Source: Candidatus Sigynarchaeota archaeon (GTDB taxonomy: Archaea; Asgardarchaeota; Jordarchaeia; Jordarchaeales; Jordarchaeaceae). Taken from it: a stretch of DNA of 10,906 bases. Each line of letters starts with the position of its first letter. The stretch's first letter is position 1. Below the pieces are notes generated by a model, which ran no database searches, was not told the DNA's origin, and saw only the letters and a list, made by a program, of their open reading frames with translations. The stretch covers positions 1 through 10,906 of the forward strand of contig JAUQYY010000038.1 in NCBI GenBank assembly GCA_030587505.1, given 5' to 3'. Positions 1 to 7,154 of this stretch are shown here, piece after piece. The position numbers were made by a program, and so were the translations under genes.

Positions 1-154
1 AAGCCGCCTTTAGGACCTGGATGTCCACCCCACCCTCCAGCTCCGCTAGCCTCATACAAAGACTGTAAACCCTGAGAGTGTGCTCATAGTCGTGGCCACC
101 TTCCCCCGACAGCCTCTCTCTGACGAATTCAAGCACAACCCTTTCCCACTCCAT
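1..154 (-). CDS. HD-domain metal-dependent phosphohydrolase, N-terminal fragment cut by the window edge
   Basis: Reading leftwards from the ATG at 154 there is an open frame of 51 codons that runs off the window. The residues G-H-D-Y-E-H-T-L-R-V-Y (about 20-30) match the first helix of HD-superfamily hydrolases, where the second histidine (H25) is the first metal ligand. The fragment stops at residues L-K-A-A, just where the family normally continues into the A-L-L-H-D motif that names it. Members hydrolyse phosphate esters or nucleotides using one or two metal ions; the substrate cannot be read from this piece. A GAGGG ribosome binding site lies 9 bases before the ATG. It is downstream of the LysE exporter gene on the same strand, 117 bases away. 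Family assignment is fairly secure; specific function is unknown. Confidence 0.75.
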   Translation of the reverse strand, partial: MEWERVVLEFVRERLSGEGGHDYEHTLRVYSLCMRLAELEGGVDIQVLKAA

Positions 155-271
155 GTGAATCAGCCCTCTTTTAAAAATAATTGCAAGTTGTTATACAGCA
201 AGTTAAAGAACTCTATGGAAGATTGTTTGTGACACGTACTGGAATAGTCCTGGTAGGTTACACTTCAATCG

Positions 272-1081
272 TTAACCCAATATGGGGCTTAGAAGGAACC
301 AGGCACCAAGTACTATTAGGGCTAAACCACACGCGATGATAATTATTTCGTATTTTCGCTGATCTAGGAGAACTCTACCCTTGGAAACGGTGAAGGAGAC
401 CGAACCGAACCAAATAAGGTCGCTGGAAAAGTGGCCGAGTGCTAGGAAAACCCAGCCCAGCGCGACGGACCCTATGAACAGGTATCCCAAGTCGAATCCC
501 TGCTGGAAAAACACGCCCACGTAGCTTCCAAGCAGCCAGTACAGGGGGTTGCTGGCCGTAATTCCCGCGAGGGTGGGGGCGTACTGAAAAATGGCTGCAC
601 CGACTGTGATCCACCAGACCCAGTAGAATGGATTCGAACCCGTAGCCGTTAAGCCCATAAAAATAGGACTGTGAATTATTCTTTGTTTTAATCCACCCTC
701 CTCGTAGTTTTCGGAAGGGTTTCCCTTCGCGATTGTTTCGTCCATCTCCTCCTTCTGGGTCGTGTTAATCGGGTACCTAATTTTTTTCTTCCAAGCGGAG
801 TAAACCGTGTGCCCACCCAGGATGACTAACGCCGCACCACCGATTATGGCTATCAATATTTTGAGCCAATCCTGGTCCAAAACGGTTCCCAGTCCAAGAC
901 AGAGCAGAAGAATCAAGGGTGCCTCCAGTAGAAAATGACCAATAACCGTGGTCCCTCCCTTCCTGAAGCCTCCCTCAAGAGACTTGTTTATTGTAACAAC
1001 CAGTAAAGGACCGGGCATGAGCGCTCCTGAGAGGCCGATAATGAAACTCATACTGAACAGCAATAGGAGTTCTAGAATCAA
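272..1081 (-). CDS. LysE/RhtB-family amino acid exporter-like membrane protein
   Basis: A 269-residue integral membrane protein with about six hydrophobic segments: roughly 3-25, 43-67, 72-95, 142-170, 175-215 and 246-266. The P-G-P-L motif at residues 23-26 in the first segment and an S-N-P-F-Y-W stretch at the start of the fourth are typical of the LysE superfamily, which exports basic or other amino acids and small solutes. A long charged loop (about 96-140) separates the two halves, as in other archaeal members. The start is taken as TTG at 1081: an in-frame TAG lies directly upstream and a purine-rich GGAAGGG site sits about 8 bases before it, while the ATG at 1088 is in another frame. 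The length is somewhat above the usual ~210 residues, mainly because of the loop and the tail. The substrate cannot be told from the sequence. Confidence 0.85.
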   Translation of the reverse strand: MILELLLLFSMSFIIGLSGALMPGPLLVVTINKSLEGGFRKGGTTVIGHFLLEAPLILLLCLGLGTVLDQDWLKILIAIIGGAALVILGGHTVYSAWKKKIRYPINTTQKEEMDETIAKGNPSENYEEGGLKQRIIHSPIFMGLTATGSNPFYWVWWITVGAAIFQYAPTLAGITASNPLYWLLGSYVGVFFQQGFDLGYLFIGSVALGWVFLALGHFSSDLIWFGSVSFTVSKGRVLLDQRKYEIIIIACGLALIVLGAWFLLSPILG

Positions 1082-1125
1082 CTATCATACCCTTCCTTTT
1101 TTTTAAAAACGTGAGACTCCCATAA

Positions 1126-1140
1126 TAATATAAGTTTTTC
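1126..1140 (-). promoter_or_regulatory. Archaeal BRE/TATA promoter for the LysE-family gene
   Basis: On the minus strand the stretch GAAAAACTTATATTATTATG has a purine BRE-like run followed by a TATA-like box. It lies 45-59 bases before the TTG start, which gives a predicted leader of roughly 20-25 bases that includes the ribosome binding site. It supports transcription of this gene independently of the zinc-ribbon gene upstream. Called by eye. Confidence 0.5.
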
Positions 1141-1268
1141 GAAAACAAGCGGCTGTGTTACCTACTCCCTTCACAATGAAGAAGAGAATATATTTTAGGG
1201 GGGTCTGTGAGGGGCTTGTCCTGCGCTGAATCCGCTCCTTCTATCCTCGTTGGCGGCGCTTCTTTCAC

Positions 1269-1658
1269 CTAGTCAAGTAGGGATGCTCCGCAGTTTGGGC
1301 AGAAGGCGCTGTCCGCGGGTATCTGCTTTCCGCAGTACGGGCAGTATATCGTATCGGGTGGCAGCACTGTGGCCTTTACTGGCTTGACGGGTTTTATTTT
1401 GGGTGGTTGTGATTCAGGACCACTCTTTTCTTGGGCACGCACTTTTTTTGGCTCCAGCTTGATTGTTGTTTTCACTTCAGGTGGTGCTTCTTTCTTCTCT
1501 CTGGTTAAGCCGTATATTAGGCTTATTGTGCTTATGATCAGGATGACTGCGCCGATGCCTAGTATGGCTAGACTGTGATACGCGAAGGCTAGTATGATTG
1601 CGAAAATGCTAAGCGCACCTAACACTATGCTAAACACTATCGCGAGGGTATTCGCCAT
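1269..1658 (-). CDS. Small membrane-anchored zinc-ribbon protein
   Basis: A 129-residue protein in three parts. Two hydrophobic helices (about 4-26 and 29-51) anchor it in the membrane. A basic, proline- and lysine-rich linker follows (about 55-100). It ends in a zinc-ribbon with two C-P-x-C-G knuckles: C106/C109 and C120/C123. Such zinc-ribbon plus transmembrane proteins are common in archaea and mostly uncharacterised; the ribbon usually serves protein-protein contacts. The ATG at 1658 is preferred because AGGTGG lies 5 bases before it; a GTG at 1667 would add three residues but has only a weak site. It is transcribed divergently from the large orphan operon starting at 1833, so the two units may share regulation. 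No function can be assigned. Confidence 0.8.
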   Translation of the reverse strand: MANTLAIVFSIVLGALSIFAIILAFAYHSLAILGIGAVILIISTISLIYGLTREKKEAPPEVKTTIKLEPKKVRAQEKSGPESQPPKIKPVKPVKATVLPPDTIYCPYCGKQIPADSAFCPNCGASLLD

Positions 1659-1669
1659 CGAAACCACCT

Positions 1670-1685
1670 ATAACCTTAAGGTTAT
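1670..1685. promoter_or_regulatory. Perfect 16-bp palindrome at the predicted transcription start (candidate operator)
   Basis: ATAACCTTAAGGTTAT reads the same on both strands. It lies between the TATA-like box (1691-1700) and the ribosome binding site of the zinc-ribbon gene, roughly at the expected start of transcription, 12 bases before the ATG. A dimeric repressor bound here would block initiation. The bound factor is unknown. Confidence 0.45.
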
Positions 1686-1690
1686 TCCCG

Positions 1691-1708
1691 CTATTTATGA
1701 CTCTTTCG
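1691..1708 (-). promoter_or_regulatory. BRE/TATA promoter for the zinc-ribbon gene
   Basis: On the minus strand CGAAAG (BRE-like) is followed by TCATAAATAG (TATA-like). Counting about 25 bases downstream from the box puts the start of transcription near 1671, inside the palindrome, and leaves a short leader of about 12 bases before the ATG at 1658. Called by eye. Confidence 0.45.
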
Positions 1709-1762
1709 TTTCAAGCAATCGGTTTTCTGAGGCCCCGCTGGATTGTTGAATATATTTGTGTA

Positions 1763-1777
1763 AGAAACATTAAATAA
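1763..1777 (+). promoter_or_regulatory. BRE/TATA promoter candidate for the two-gene orphan operon
   Basis: The stretch AGAAACATTAAATAA has a purine BRE-like half followed by an A/T TATA-like half. The predicted start of transcription would be near 1798-1802, leaving about 32 bases of leader, which holds the GTGAGG ribosome binding site just before the ATG at 1833. A second A/T-rich stretch at 1790-1803 is a weaker alternative because it would leave almost no leader. Confidence 0.45.
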
Positions 1778-1832
1778 TTGTACGAGGCATAATTTATTTT
1801 AAAGCACATTTTTTGATAAGTGAGGGAAAACT

Positions 1833-4577
1833 ATGGCTCGTAGAGAAGCAGCACCGAGTACCGCTGAAGCATTAAAGAAAGCCGTTGTTTCCGTGTTCGG
1901 GTACACCTCAAACAGTGTCGGTTCCTTCGGTTCTCTCGTGGGTCCGGAATCAGTTTCACTCGCCAGGGCTAAGATGCTCGCCTCGGACATCGGAGAGCTG
2001 GTTCATAAATTGAATCATCTAATTGGTGAGGAGAGTGGTGTTGAGCTTCGATCCGTCGAGTTTGAACTCGCGAGAATGGTTAGAGGTGGCACCTTGCCCG
2101 AAGTATTGTTGCTAACGGTTGGGTCGTACGAAGAGAACTCCAACTTCCTTGTTCTTTTGGAGCAGGAGAAGGGCCTGGTTGACGTGTTTCGCTCAATCGA
2201 GCTGGTCGACGAGCTGAACAGGAAGCTTAAGGATGTGGAGGACGCGTGCTCCTTTTCTGGTTTGAATGTGAAATCAGAAACTGCAAGTGTTATGGAAAAG
2301 TTCGTTGAACGTTTTACTCGGCGTGTTCACGGCGAGGTAATCCAGAAGAAGTACCGCGAAAAATATGGTAGGGACTTTATTAGACATCTGGGAATCGATA
2401 TCGACACCGTGGTTACCGGGGACTTTGAGATTGACTACTCCCTCAGACCTCCCGGATTTAACGTCACAGTAGACAACGTTAATATTCAAGACCTGTCCGC
2501 TCCTGAGGAGCTTCTCTTGGAGCACCTTCAGAGCATGATATTCACGAAAACTGCAATTAAGACCCTGGCTGGTGATGTGGGATCATTGGGAAGAGAAATT
2601 CTGTCTCTTATTAATGATTACACCATCGAAGCCGTGGAGAAAAACGTCGTTGAGGCTCTGCTTGGCGTGTTCACAAGAAGGCTGGAAAACGTATCCGAAC
2701 AGCAACCCGAATGGCTCTTGGAGCTGGAGAAAGAATTTCTGGCGGAGAGCAACGGGATTCTCAACAGATTCGAGGAGAAGGGGAACTCGTTCATACAGAG
2801 CGGGATTAAATCAAAGCTGAACGGCCACTTGGAAAGCTTCGAGAAGATAGTTACCGAGGGCGAGGGCGATGTTAACCCGCTTATGAAATCGCTGATTAAC
2901 GCTTTCCAAGAGTACCTCTTGTCAGAATACGGGGAAGAAGACAGGGAGTTCTGGGCCTGGGAGTTTAGAGGAGACATGGCCTACTTCATGGTTCACTCTC
3001 GGAGAGCGTTCGGCGTTTTTGACCACGCTGTGGCCTCATACTTGGCAACTAGGTGTGAAAAGGAGCTGGCGGAACAAATCTTTGAACGCTTTTTTGAAAT
3101 GCTGAAGGCTGATGAGATGCGAGCGGAACTCATAAAAAGATACTTGGATGAGTTTAAGGTGCTTCTTGAAAACGAGATAGAGGGGAAATACGCGCTTGTT
3201 GGTCCTAGAGACTGGACGGTGGAGGGTCTTAAGAACTCGGTTAAGAGCAGCATCGTAGATGCGGCGGTAAGGTTCGGGGAGCGGGGCAGCGTAACCTCCC
3301 CCACCCAGCTATTGGAAATCGCTGCCAATAACGTTTTGGAAAGAGTGGGTCCTGATGAGCAAGTCTTCCTGAAAGACACTGTGGAGTACATAGTCAATAG
3401 GATGACCGAAGTTGTACCCGGGTTAGCGGACTATATACTGAGCTACGATGTACTTCCCAAGTTCATCAAAAAGAGGCAAGATAAGCTTTCAACCGCAGAG
3501 TTTCCCGACGCCTTTTTGAGCTTCATTGAACCCGAGTTGGAAGAGTTTCCCCAGTGGAAGGAGTTAGCTCATGAATGGATCGCAGGATTCAAAGAAGAGC
3601 TGAGAGAAAAACCCTTAACGCCCTTTAAGCTTATTAAAAGCTTCGTGAATTTCATCAGCGAGCAGCGGGAGAAGGGAATCGGTGAGTACGCCCCCCTCAA
3701 CACGTTGAGAAAAGTTAGTCAGAATATTCAACAGGAAATTCAGGAGTGGAATGGTAAGATAGAAGAGGTGAAAAGCAGAATATACAGTGTCGAACAGCAG
3801 GTCAAAGTGGTAAAGAGTGAGATAGACGCCAAGACTGGTATCCGAGGTAAAATCGAGAAGGAGATAGAGGTAAAGCGGGAGACACCGTTAAGGCTTCGCC
3901 AGGAGGTGGAAGCCAAAAAACTGCTCATCGAGAAGATAGAGGCGGAGATAAAGAGACTCAGAGATCTAAAAGCGGCTGTCGTGGGGGGCAGCAGCGAGAA
4001 GGAACTTAAGATTCAAACAGACAACATTCGCTCGTCCATCGAGAAACTCAACGCCGAGATTGAAAAAATGGCCAGCGACGTCCAGGTCTTGGAAGAGCAG
4101 TTGAGGCAGATAAACGAGGAAATAACCGGTCTCGTGTCGGCCTACAACCAGCTCCTGAGCGATTTGAGTGCGCTGGAAGCGGAGATTAACGAGTATAACC
4201 TTGAGATAGCGCGACGCGAAAGTTTAATTGAAGCTATAAACGCTCTTATCACCGCCTACTCTAACCTGCTGAATCTAAGCAAAGACACCTCCCGGCTTTT
4301 CAGAACCGAAATAAGCTCCTTCATGGACTCTGTAGGAACCCTAGAGATTCAACCCAGGCCGCCCGCCGCCTTCCTCGAAGGTCTACTCGACTACATACTG
4401 TACACGTACCTCAGAACCTTCAGCAGTCTACTGCCACGGCCAACACGACTGTACCTCAGGAACAAGGACGATCCTAGCTTGGAGTACCTTGTACTCTACG
4501 ACTATGCAACTCCCGGCAGAATCAGGCTTTCGATAGGAAACAACTGGCTGAAAAAGCACAGGAAAGTGGAGGGGTGA
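1833..4577 (+). CDS. Large helical protein of unknown function with a C-terminal coiled-coil hairpin
   Basis: A 914-residue protein I do not recognise. It has no signal peptide or membrane segment, so it is probably cytoplasmic. Residues 1 to about 620 look mostly helical and acidic, with a short strand-like patch near 195-215. Residues about 625-815 form a long coiled coil rich in E, K, Q, I and L. It is broken near its middle by V-V-G-G-S-S (716-721), with two arms of about 80-90 residues on either side, which suggests a hairpin that folds back on itself. The last ~80 residues (from about 835) are more compact, with aromatic residues and probable strands. There is no P-loop or other nucleotide-binding motif. 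The ATG at 1833 has a GTGAGG site 6-7 bases upstream. The stop overlaps the start of the next gene, so the two are co-translated and their products probably interact. Confidence 0.85.
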   Translation: MARREAAPSTAEALKKAVVSVFGYTSNSVGSFGSLVGPESVSLARAKMLASDIGELVHKLNHLIGEESGVELRSVEFELARMVRGGTLPEVLLLTVGSYEENSNFLVLLEQEKGLVDVFRSIELVDELNRKLKDVEDACSFSGLNVKSETASVMEKFVERFTRRVHGEVIQKKYREKYGRDFIRHLGIDIDTVVTGDFEIDYSLRPPGFNVTVDNVNIQDLSAPEELLLEHLQSMIFTKTAIKTLAGDVGSLGREILSLINDYTIEAVEKNVVEALLGVFTRRLENVSEQQPEWLLELEKEFLAESNGILNRFEEKGNSFIQSGIKSKLNGHLESFEKIVTEGEGDVNPLMKSLINAFQEYLLSEYGEEDREFWAWEFRGDMAYFMVHSRRAFGVFDHAVASYLATRCEKELAEQIFERFFEMLKADEMRAELIKRYLDEFKVLLENEIEGKYALVGPRDWTVEGLKNSVKSSIVDAAVRFGERGSVTSPTQLLEIAANNVLERVGPDEQVFLKDTVEYIVNRMTEVVPGLADYILSYDVLPKFIKKRQDKLSTAEFPDAFLSFIEPELEEFPQWKELAHEWIAGFKEELREKPLTPFKLIKSFVNFISEQREKGIGEYAPLNTLRKVSQNIQQEIQEWNGKIEEVKSRIYSVEQQVKVVKSEIDAKTGIRGKIEKEIEVKRETPLRLRQEVEAKKLLIEKIEAEIKRLRDLKAAVVGGSSEKELKIQTDNIRSSIEKLNAEIEKMASDVQVLEEQLRQINEEITGLVSAYNQLLSDLSALEAEINEYNLEIARRESLIEAINALITAYSNLLNLSKDTSRLFRTEISSFMDSVGTLEIQPRPPAAFLEGLLDYILYTYLRTFSSLLPRPTRLYLRNKDDPSLEYLVLYDYATPGRIRLSIGNNWLKKHRKVEG

Positions 4578-7000
4578 ATGGCGTGTCCGATTGGTTAACT
4601 TCGCAGCGAATGGTGCTACGGGAGGTAGCGCAGGAATTCATCGTGAGACACGCTCTAGCCATGCGCCTAAAGTCAGAACCAGAACAGAAACACCTGATAT
4701 CGATAGTTGGGGAAAGAGCCAACTTCTCCGACTTCGTCAAAGCCGCAGCCGTGTCCTTTATCTACCACTACCGTGGAGTGCACACGATTGACTTAGCTGC
4801 TCGTGAGCGAGCCGCACCCGAGGAACAGAAGGGCGTGGCTAAAAAGCAGTGGGACCAGCTCTTTAACGAAGTTGACGTTCTTCTGGCTGATTCCTTTCAG
4901 AGAGAGAGAAAGCTTCTAAAGCAGCAAATAGAGATTCAGCTGGAAGCCGCTAACATTAAGCTCAAGGGCGAACCCAAAAGCAAGCTTCAGAAACAGATTC
5001 AAAACGTTCTGCTCGACGTTTACACAAATTATCCCAGAACACACTTTATTGACTTCTTAGGAAACATAACTTACCTAGCGCGGCGGATTAGAGTGGAAAA
5101 AATAAAGCTGGCGTACAGCTTCAAACCTAAGCCCATTGAACTCGAAGAGGATATCAAGGGTTCCCACGATGAAGAGTGCATCGAAATCTCGACCTACAAG
5201 GAGTTAAAAGCCAAACTGGAAGAGATGGTCGATCCGGATAAGCTAACAACCAGCGTTGAAAGCCTGGAACAACTCTCAATGATCGTGACGGAGAAACTCT
5301 TTGAAAACATACCCCAAAAAGATGTGGATCTTCGAGCCTACATGGATGTTTGCAGGCTGAAGCTTGACATACTAAAACTCTTTGATGACTATGAAACCAA
5401 GAAGACTACGCTGAGTGATCTTTACGAGTTGTGCAGGAAACTTATCACTGGTGAGGTGCTAAGGAAGGCCGCGGAGCCCGTTGTGCTTGAATCGTTCCTC
5501 ATGTACCTGCTCGACGAAACAAGGGAAGACATCGAGCACCGTATGAAACAGCAGGGCTTCGACGACTGGTACGCTCTATGTGCCTCACTCACGCTTCCCG
5601 TCGATGAACTCACCAGAAAGCTTGAAGAGATTGGCCTCGACGTGGAAGATTTTAAGTATGTTATAGAGAGAATCACACGCCTCCTCAGAATACGAAACAC
5701 CTTAGTGAAAAATGTTATCCCACGCCTCAAGGGTCAAGGTTACAAGGTACACGAGGGGAAAATCTCCTTGTGGACCTACACGAAACCCTACAGCGAGCTG
5801 AGCGCCATAGACGACATCGTGCTGAGAGAACTCAAAAAACACATGATGCTCCCTCCCCCAGAGGAGCTAAAAGAACTCCTCGAGATCGAACAGAAGGTTA
5901 ACATTGTGCTCAGAGACCTGAACCTCACCAGTATAAGAGAACTTATGGCCATGAGCCAGATAGAGGAGTTCGTCAGGAAAATCAATGACGACGCCTACTA
6001 CAAGCTTATCTCCGACTCGTTCACTCATCTCAGTCGTGTAGTGGAAATCTACGACCGGCTGAGAAAGGACACCGAGCGATTGGGAATAATATACAAGGCC
6101 GTTTCTGAGGAGTCTGAACCAAACCTCAAAGCCTCGAAGGAGGAACTCTTCTTTGATTTAATTATGCTCCGCCAGAAAGAGTTGAAGGAGATTTTCCCAC
6201 ACCTCACCCCCGCTCAGATTAACGGTTTCATATGGGCTCGCGTCAGCAGCAATTCTCTTGAGGATTCAATCAAAGAGCTAGAAAATTCTCCGAGTCCCAC
6301 ATTTCTGGGCGTTGTTGAAAAACCCCTCAACATAAAGAAGGTTCCTCCTGTGAGTTATGCTACCGCTTTTGACATTACGCAGCGATACCTTTCTACACAG
6401 GAAGAAAAGAGGAAACGCATAGACGTGGCGAAGGAGAAGGAGGAAAGGAAAAAGGAGCTTGCGAAGCTGGAGAGATTCGAGAGAATTGAGCCGATAGGTC
6501 TCATCGAGAAGAAGGTAAACGTGGCCATGAGGGCGCTCAGCGGCGTGGAGCTACCCCAACTGGAGTGGGACGAAGCCGACAATCGCAGAACCGCCGCCAT
6601 GATACTCTTCTACTTGCGCACAGAAACCGGTAAGAGGGTGTGTCCAGTCTGCGCCAAGGAGTTGGACAACGGGTACTGTTCGGAGCATGGGACGGTCGTC
6701 CCTGTCACTCTAGGAAGCTTAGAAACTCTGGCCAAGTTCTACTATCTGTCAATAAACACGATATATAGTAGCTTCAGGCGGAAGGAGGTTGAGCAGATAA
6801 CCTACGAAGAGGCACTGAGGGTTGTTAAAAACCTTTTGTCGGACCTGCAGAGAGAGGGTAAACTATCATCGAAAATCACACCCTCCACACTCATGGAGGG
6901 CGACATAGAACGTTATCTTGCGCCAGCATTAGCGGAAGAAATCGGAAAAGTTTACAACAATGTTCTCAGTTACTCGCGAAGATTCAGAGAGAAGAGCTAA
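4574..7000 (+). CDS. Large helical zinc-site protein of unknown function, partner of the upstream gene
   Basis: About 808 residues, soluble, mostly helical and not recognised. The clearest feature is a metal site C690-x2-C693-x8-C702-x2-H705 (C-P-V-C ... C-S-E-H-G), similar in pattern to the zinc finger of archaeal RPA-type proteins, though no OB-fold is apparent here. A highly charged helix lies at about 605-640. Residues 538-570 (I-F-P-H-L-T ... D-S-I-K-E-L) resemble a CUE/UBA-like three-helix bundle, a weak similarity. After the zinc site, helices run to a basic C-terminus. The frame opens with GTG at 4574, overlapping the previous stop by four bases (GTGA). The next GTG, at 4583, is better spaced (9 bases) from the GGAGGG site at 4568-4573 and may be the real start. 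No catalytic motif is visible. Confidence 0.85.
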   Translation: MNGVSDWLTSQRMVLREVAQEFIVRHALAMRLKSEPEQKHLISIVGERANFSDFVKAAAVSFIYHYRGVHTIDLAARERAAPEEQKGVAKKQWDQLFNEVDVLLADSFQRERKLLKQQIEIQLEAANIKLKGEPKSKLQKQIQNVLLDVYTNYPRTHFIDFLGNITYLARRIRVEKIKLAYSFKPKPIELEEDIKGSHDEECIEISTYKELKAKLEEMVDPDKLTTSVESLEQLSMIVTEKLFENIPQKDVDLRAYMDVCRLKLDILKLFDDYETKKTTLSDLYELCRKLITGEVLRKAAEPVVLESFLMYLLDETREDIEHRMKQQGFDDWYALCASLTLPVDELTRKLEEIGLDVEDFKYVIERITRLLRIRNTLVKNVIPRLKGQGYKVHEGKISLWTYTKPYSELSAIDDIVLRELKKHMMLPPPEELKELLEIEQKVNIVLRDLNLTSIRELMAMSQIEEFVRKINDDAYYKLISDSFTHLSRVVEIYDRLRKDTERLGIIYKAVSEESEPNLKASKEELFFDLIMLRQKELKEIFPHLTPAQINGFIWARVSSNSLEDSIKELENSPSPTFLGVVEKPLNIKKVPPVSYATAFDITQRYLSTQEEKRKRIDVAKEKEERKKELAKLERFERIEPIGLIEKKVNVAMRALSGVELPQLEWDEADNRRTAAMILFYLRTETGKRVCPVCAKELDNGYCSEHGTVVPVTLGSLETLAKFYYLSINTIYSSFRRKEVEQITYEEALRVVKNLLSDLQREGKLSSKITPSTLMEGDIERYLAPALAEEIGKVYNNVLSYSRRFREKS

Positions 7001-7024
7001 CCGCTTCTCCTTCCTTCCCCTCTG
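7001..7024 (+). terminator. Pyrimidine-rich tract after the orphan operon
   Basis: Directly after the TAA there are about 24 bases with almost only C and T. Archaeal transcription often ends at T-rich tracts without a hairpin, and this position suits the end of the operon. The C content makes it a weak call. The remaining bases to 7100 hold only a 10-bp palindrome, TTCTCGAGAA, at 7063-7072. Confidence 0.25.
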
Positions 7025-7102
7025 CTACGTTTCACAGTTTCACCCAAGGCTGCGGCGGTTCGTTCTCGAGAAGAAAGCTTAAAAATTGGTGTTACGGTTA
7101 CT

Positions 7103-7120
7103 AGAAAATAAAATTTATAT
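7103..7120 (+). promoter_or_regulatory. BRE/TATA promoter for mfnB
   Basis: GAAAATAAAA followed by TTTATAT gives a BRE-like and TATA-like pair ending at 7120. The predicted start of transcription is near 7142, just before the AGGTGAT ribosome binding site at 7144-7150. This places the promoter inside the 5' part of the longest open frame and rules out the ATG at 7086 as the working start. Confidence 0.55.
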
Positions 7121-7154
7121 CCTTAATAATCAAGCGTCTGTGCAGGTGATTAGA

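Noticed and set aside
1176..1229. Short plus-strand open frame of 17 codons starting ATG-AAG-AAG-AGA.
   Set aside because: No ribosome binding site, no promoter and no similarity to anything recognised; expected by chance.
2618..2977. 119-codon open frame on the minus strand inside the first orphan gene, with similar ones at 2993-3397 and 5422-5730.
   Set aside because: Serine-rich translations typical of the reverse complement of a charged, Glu/Lys-rich gene; no start signals; the plus-strand frame is clearly the gene.
3705..4280. The coiled coil as evidence for an SMC or Rad50 homologue.
   Set aside because: There is no Walker A, Walker B or signature motif anywhere in the protein, so it is not an SMC-family ATPase.
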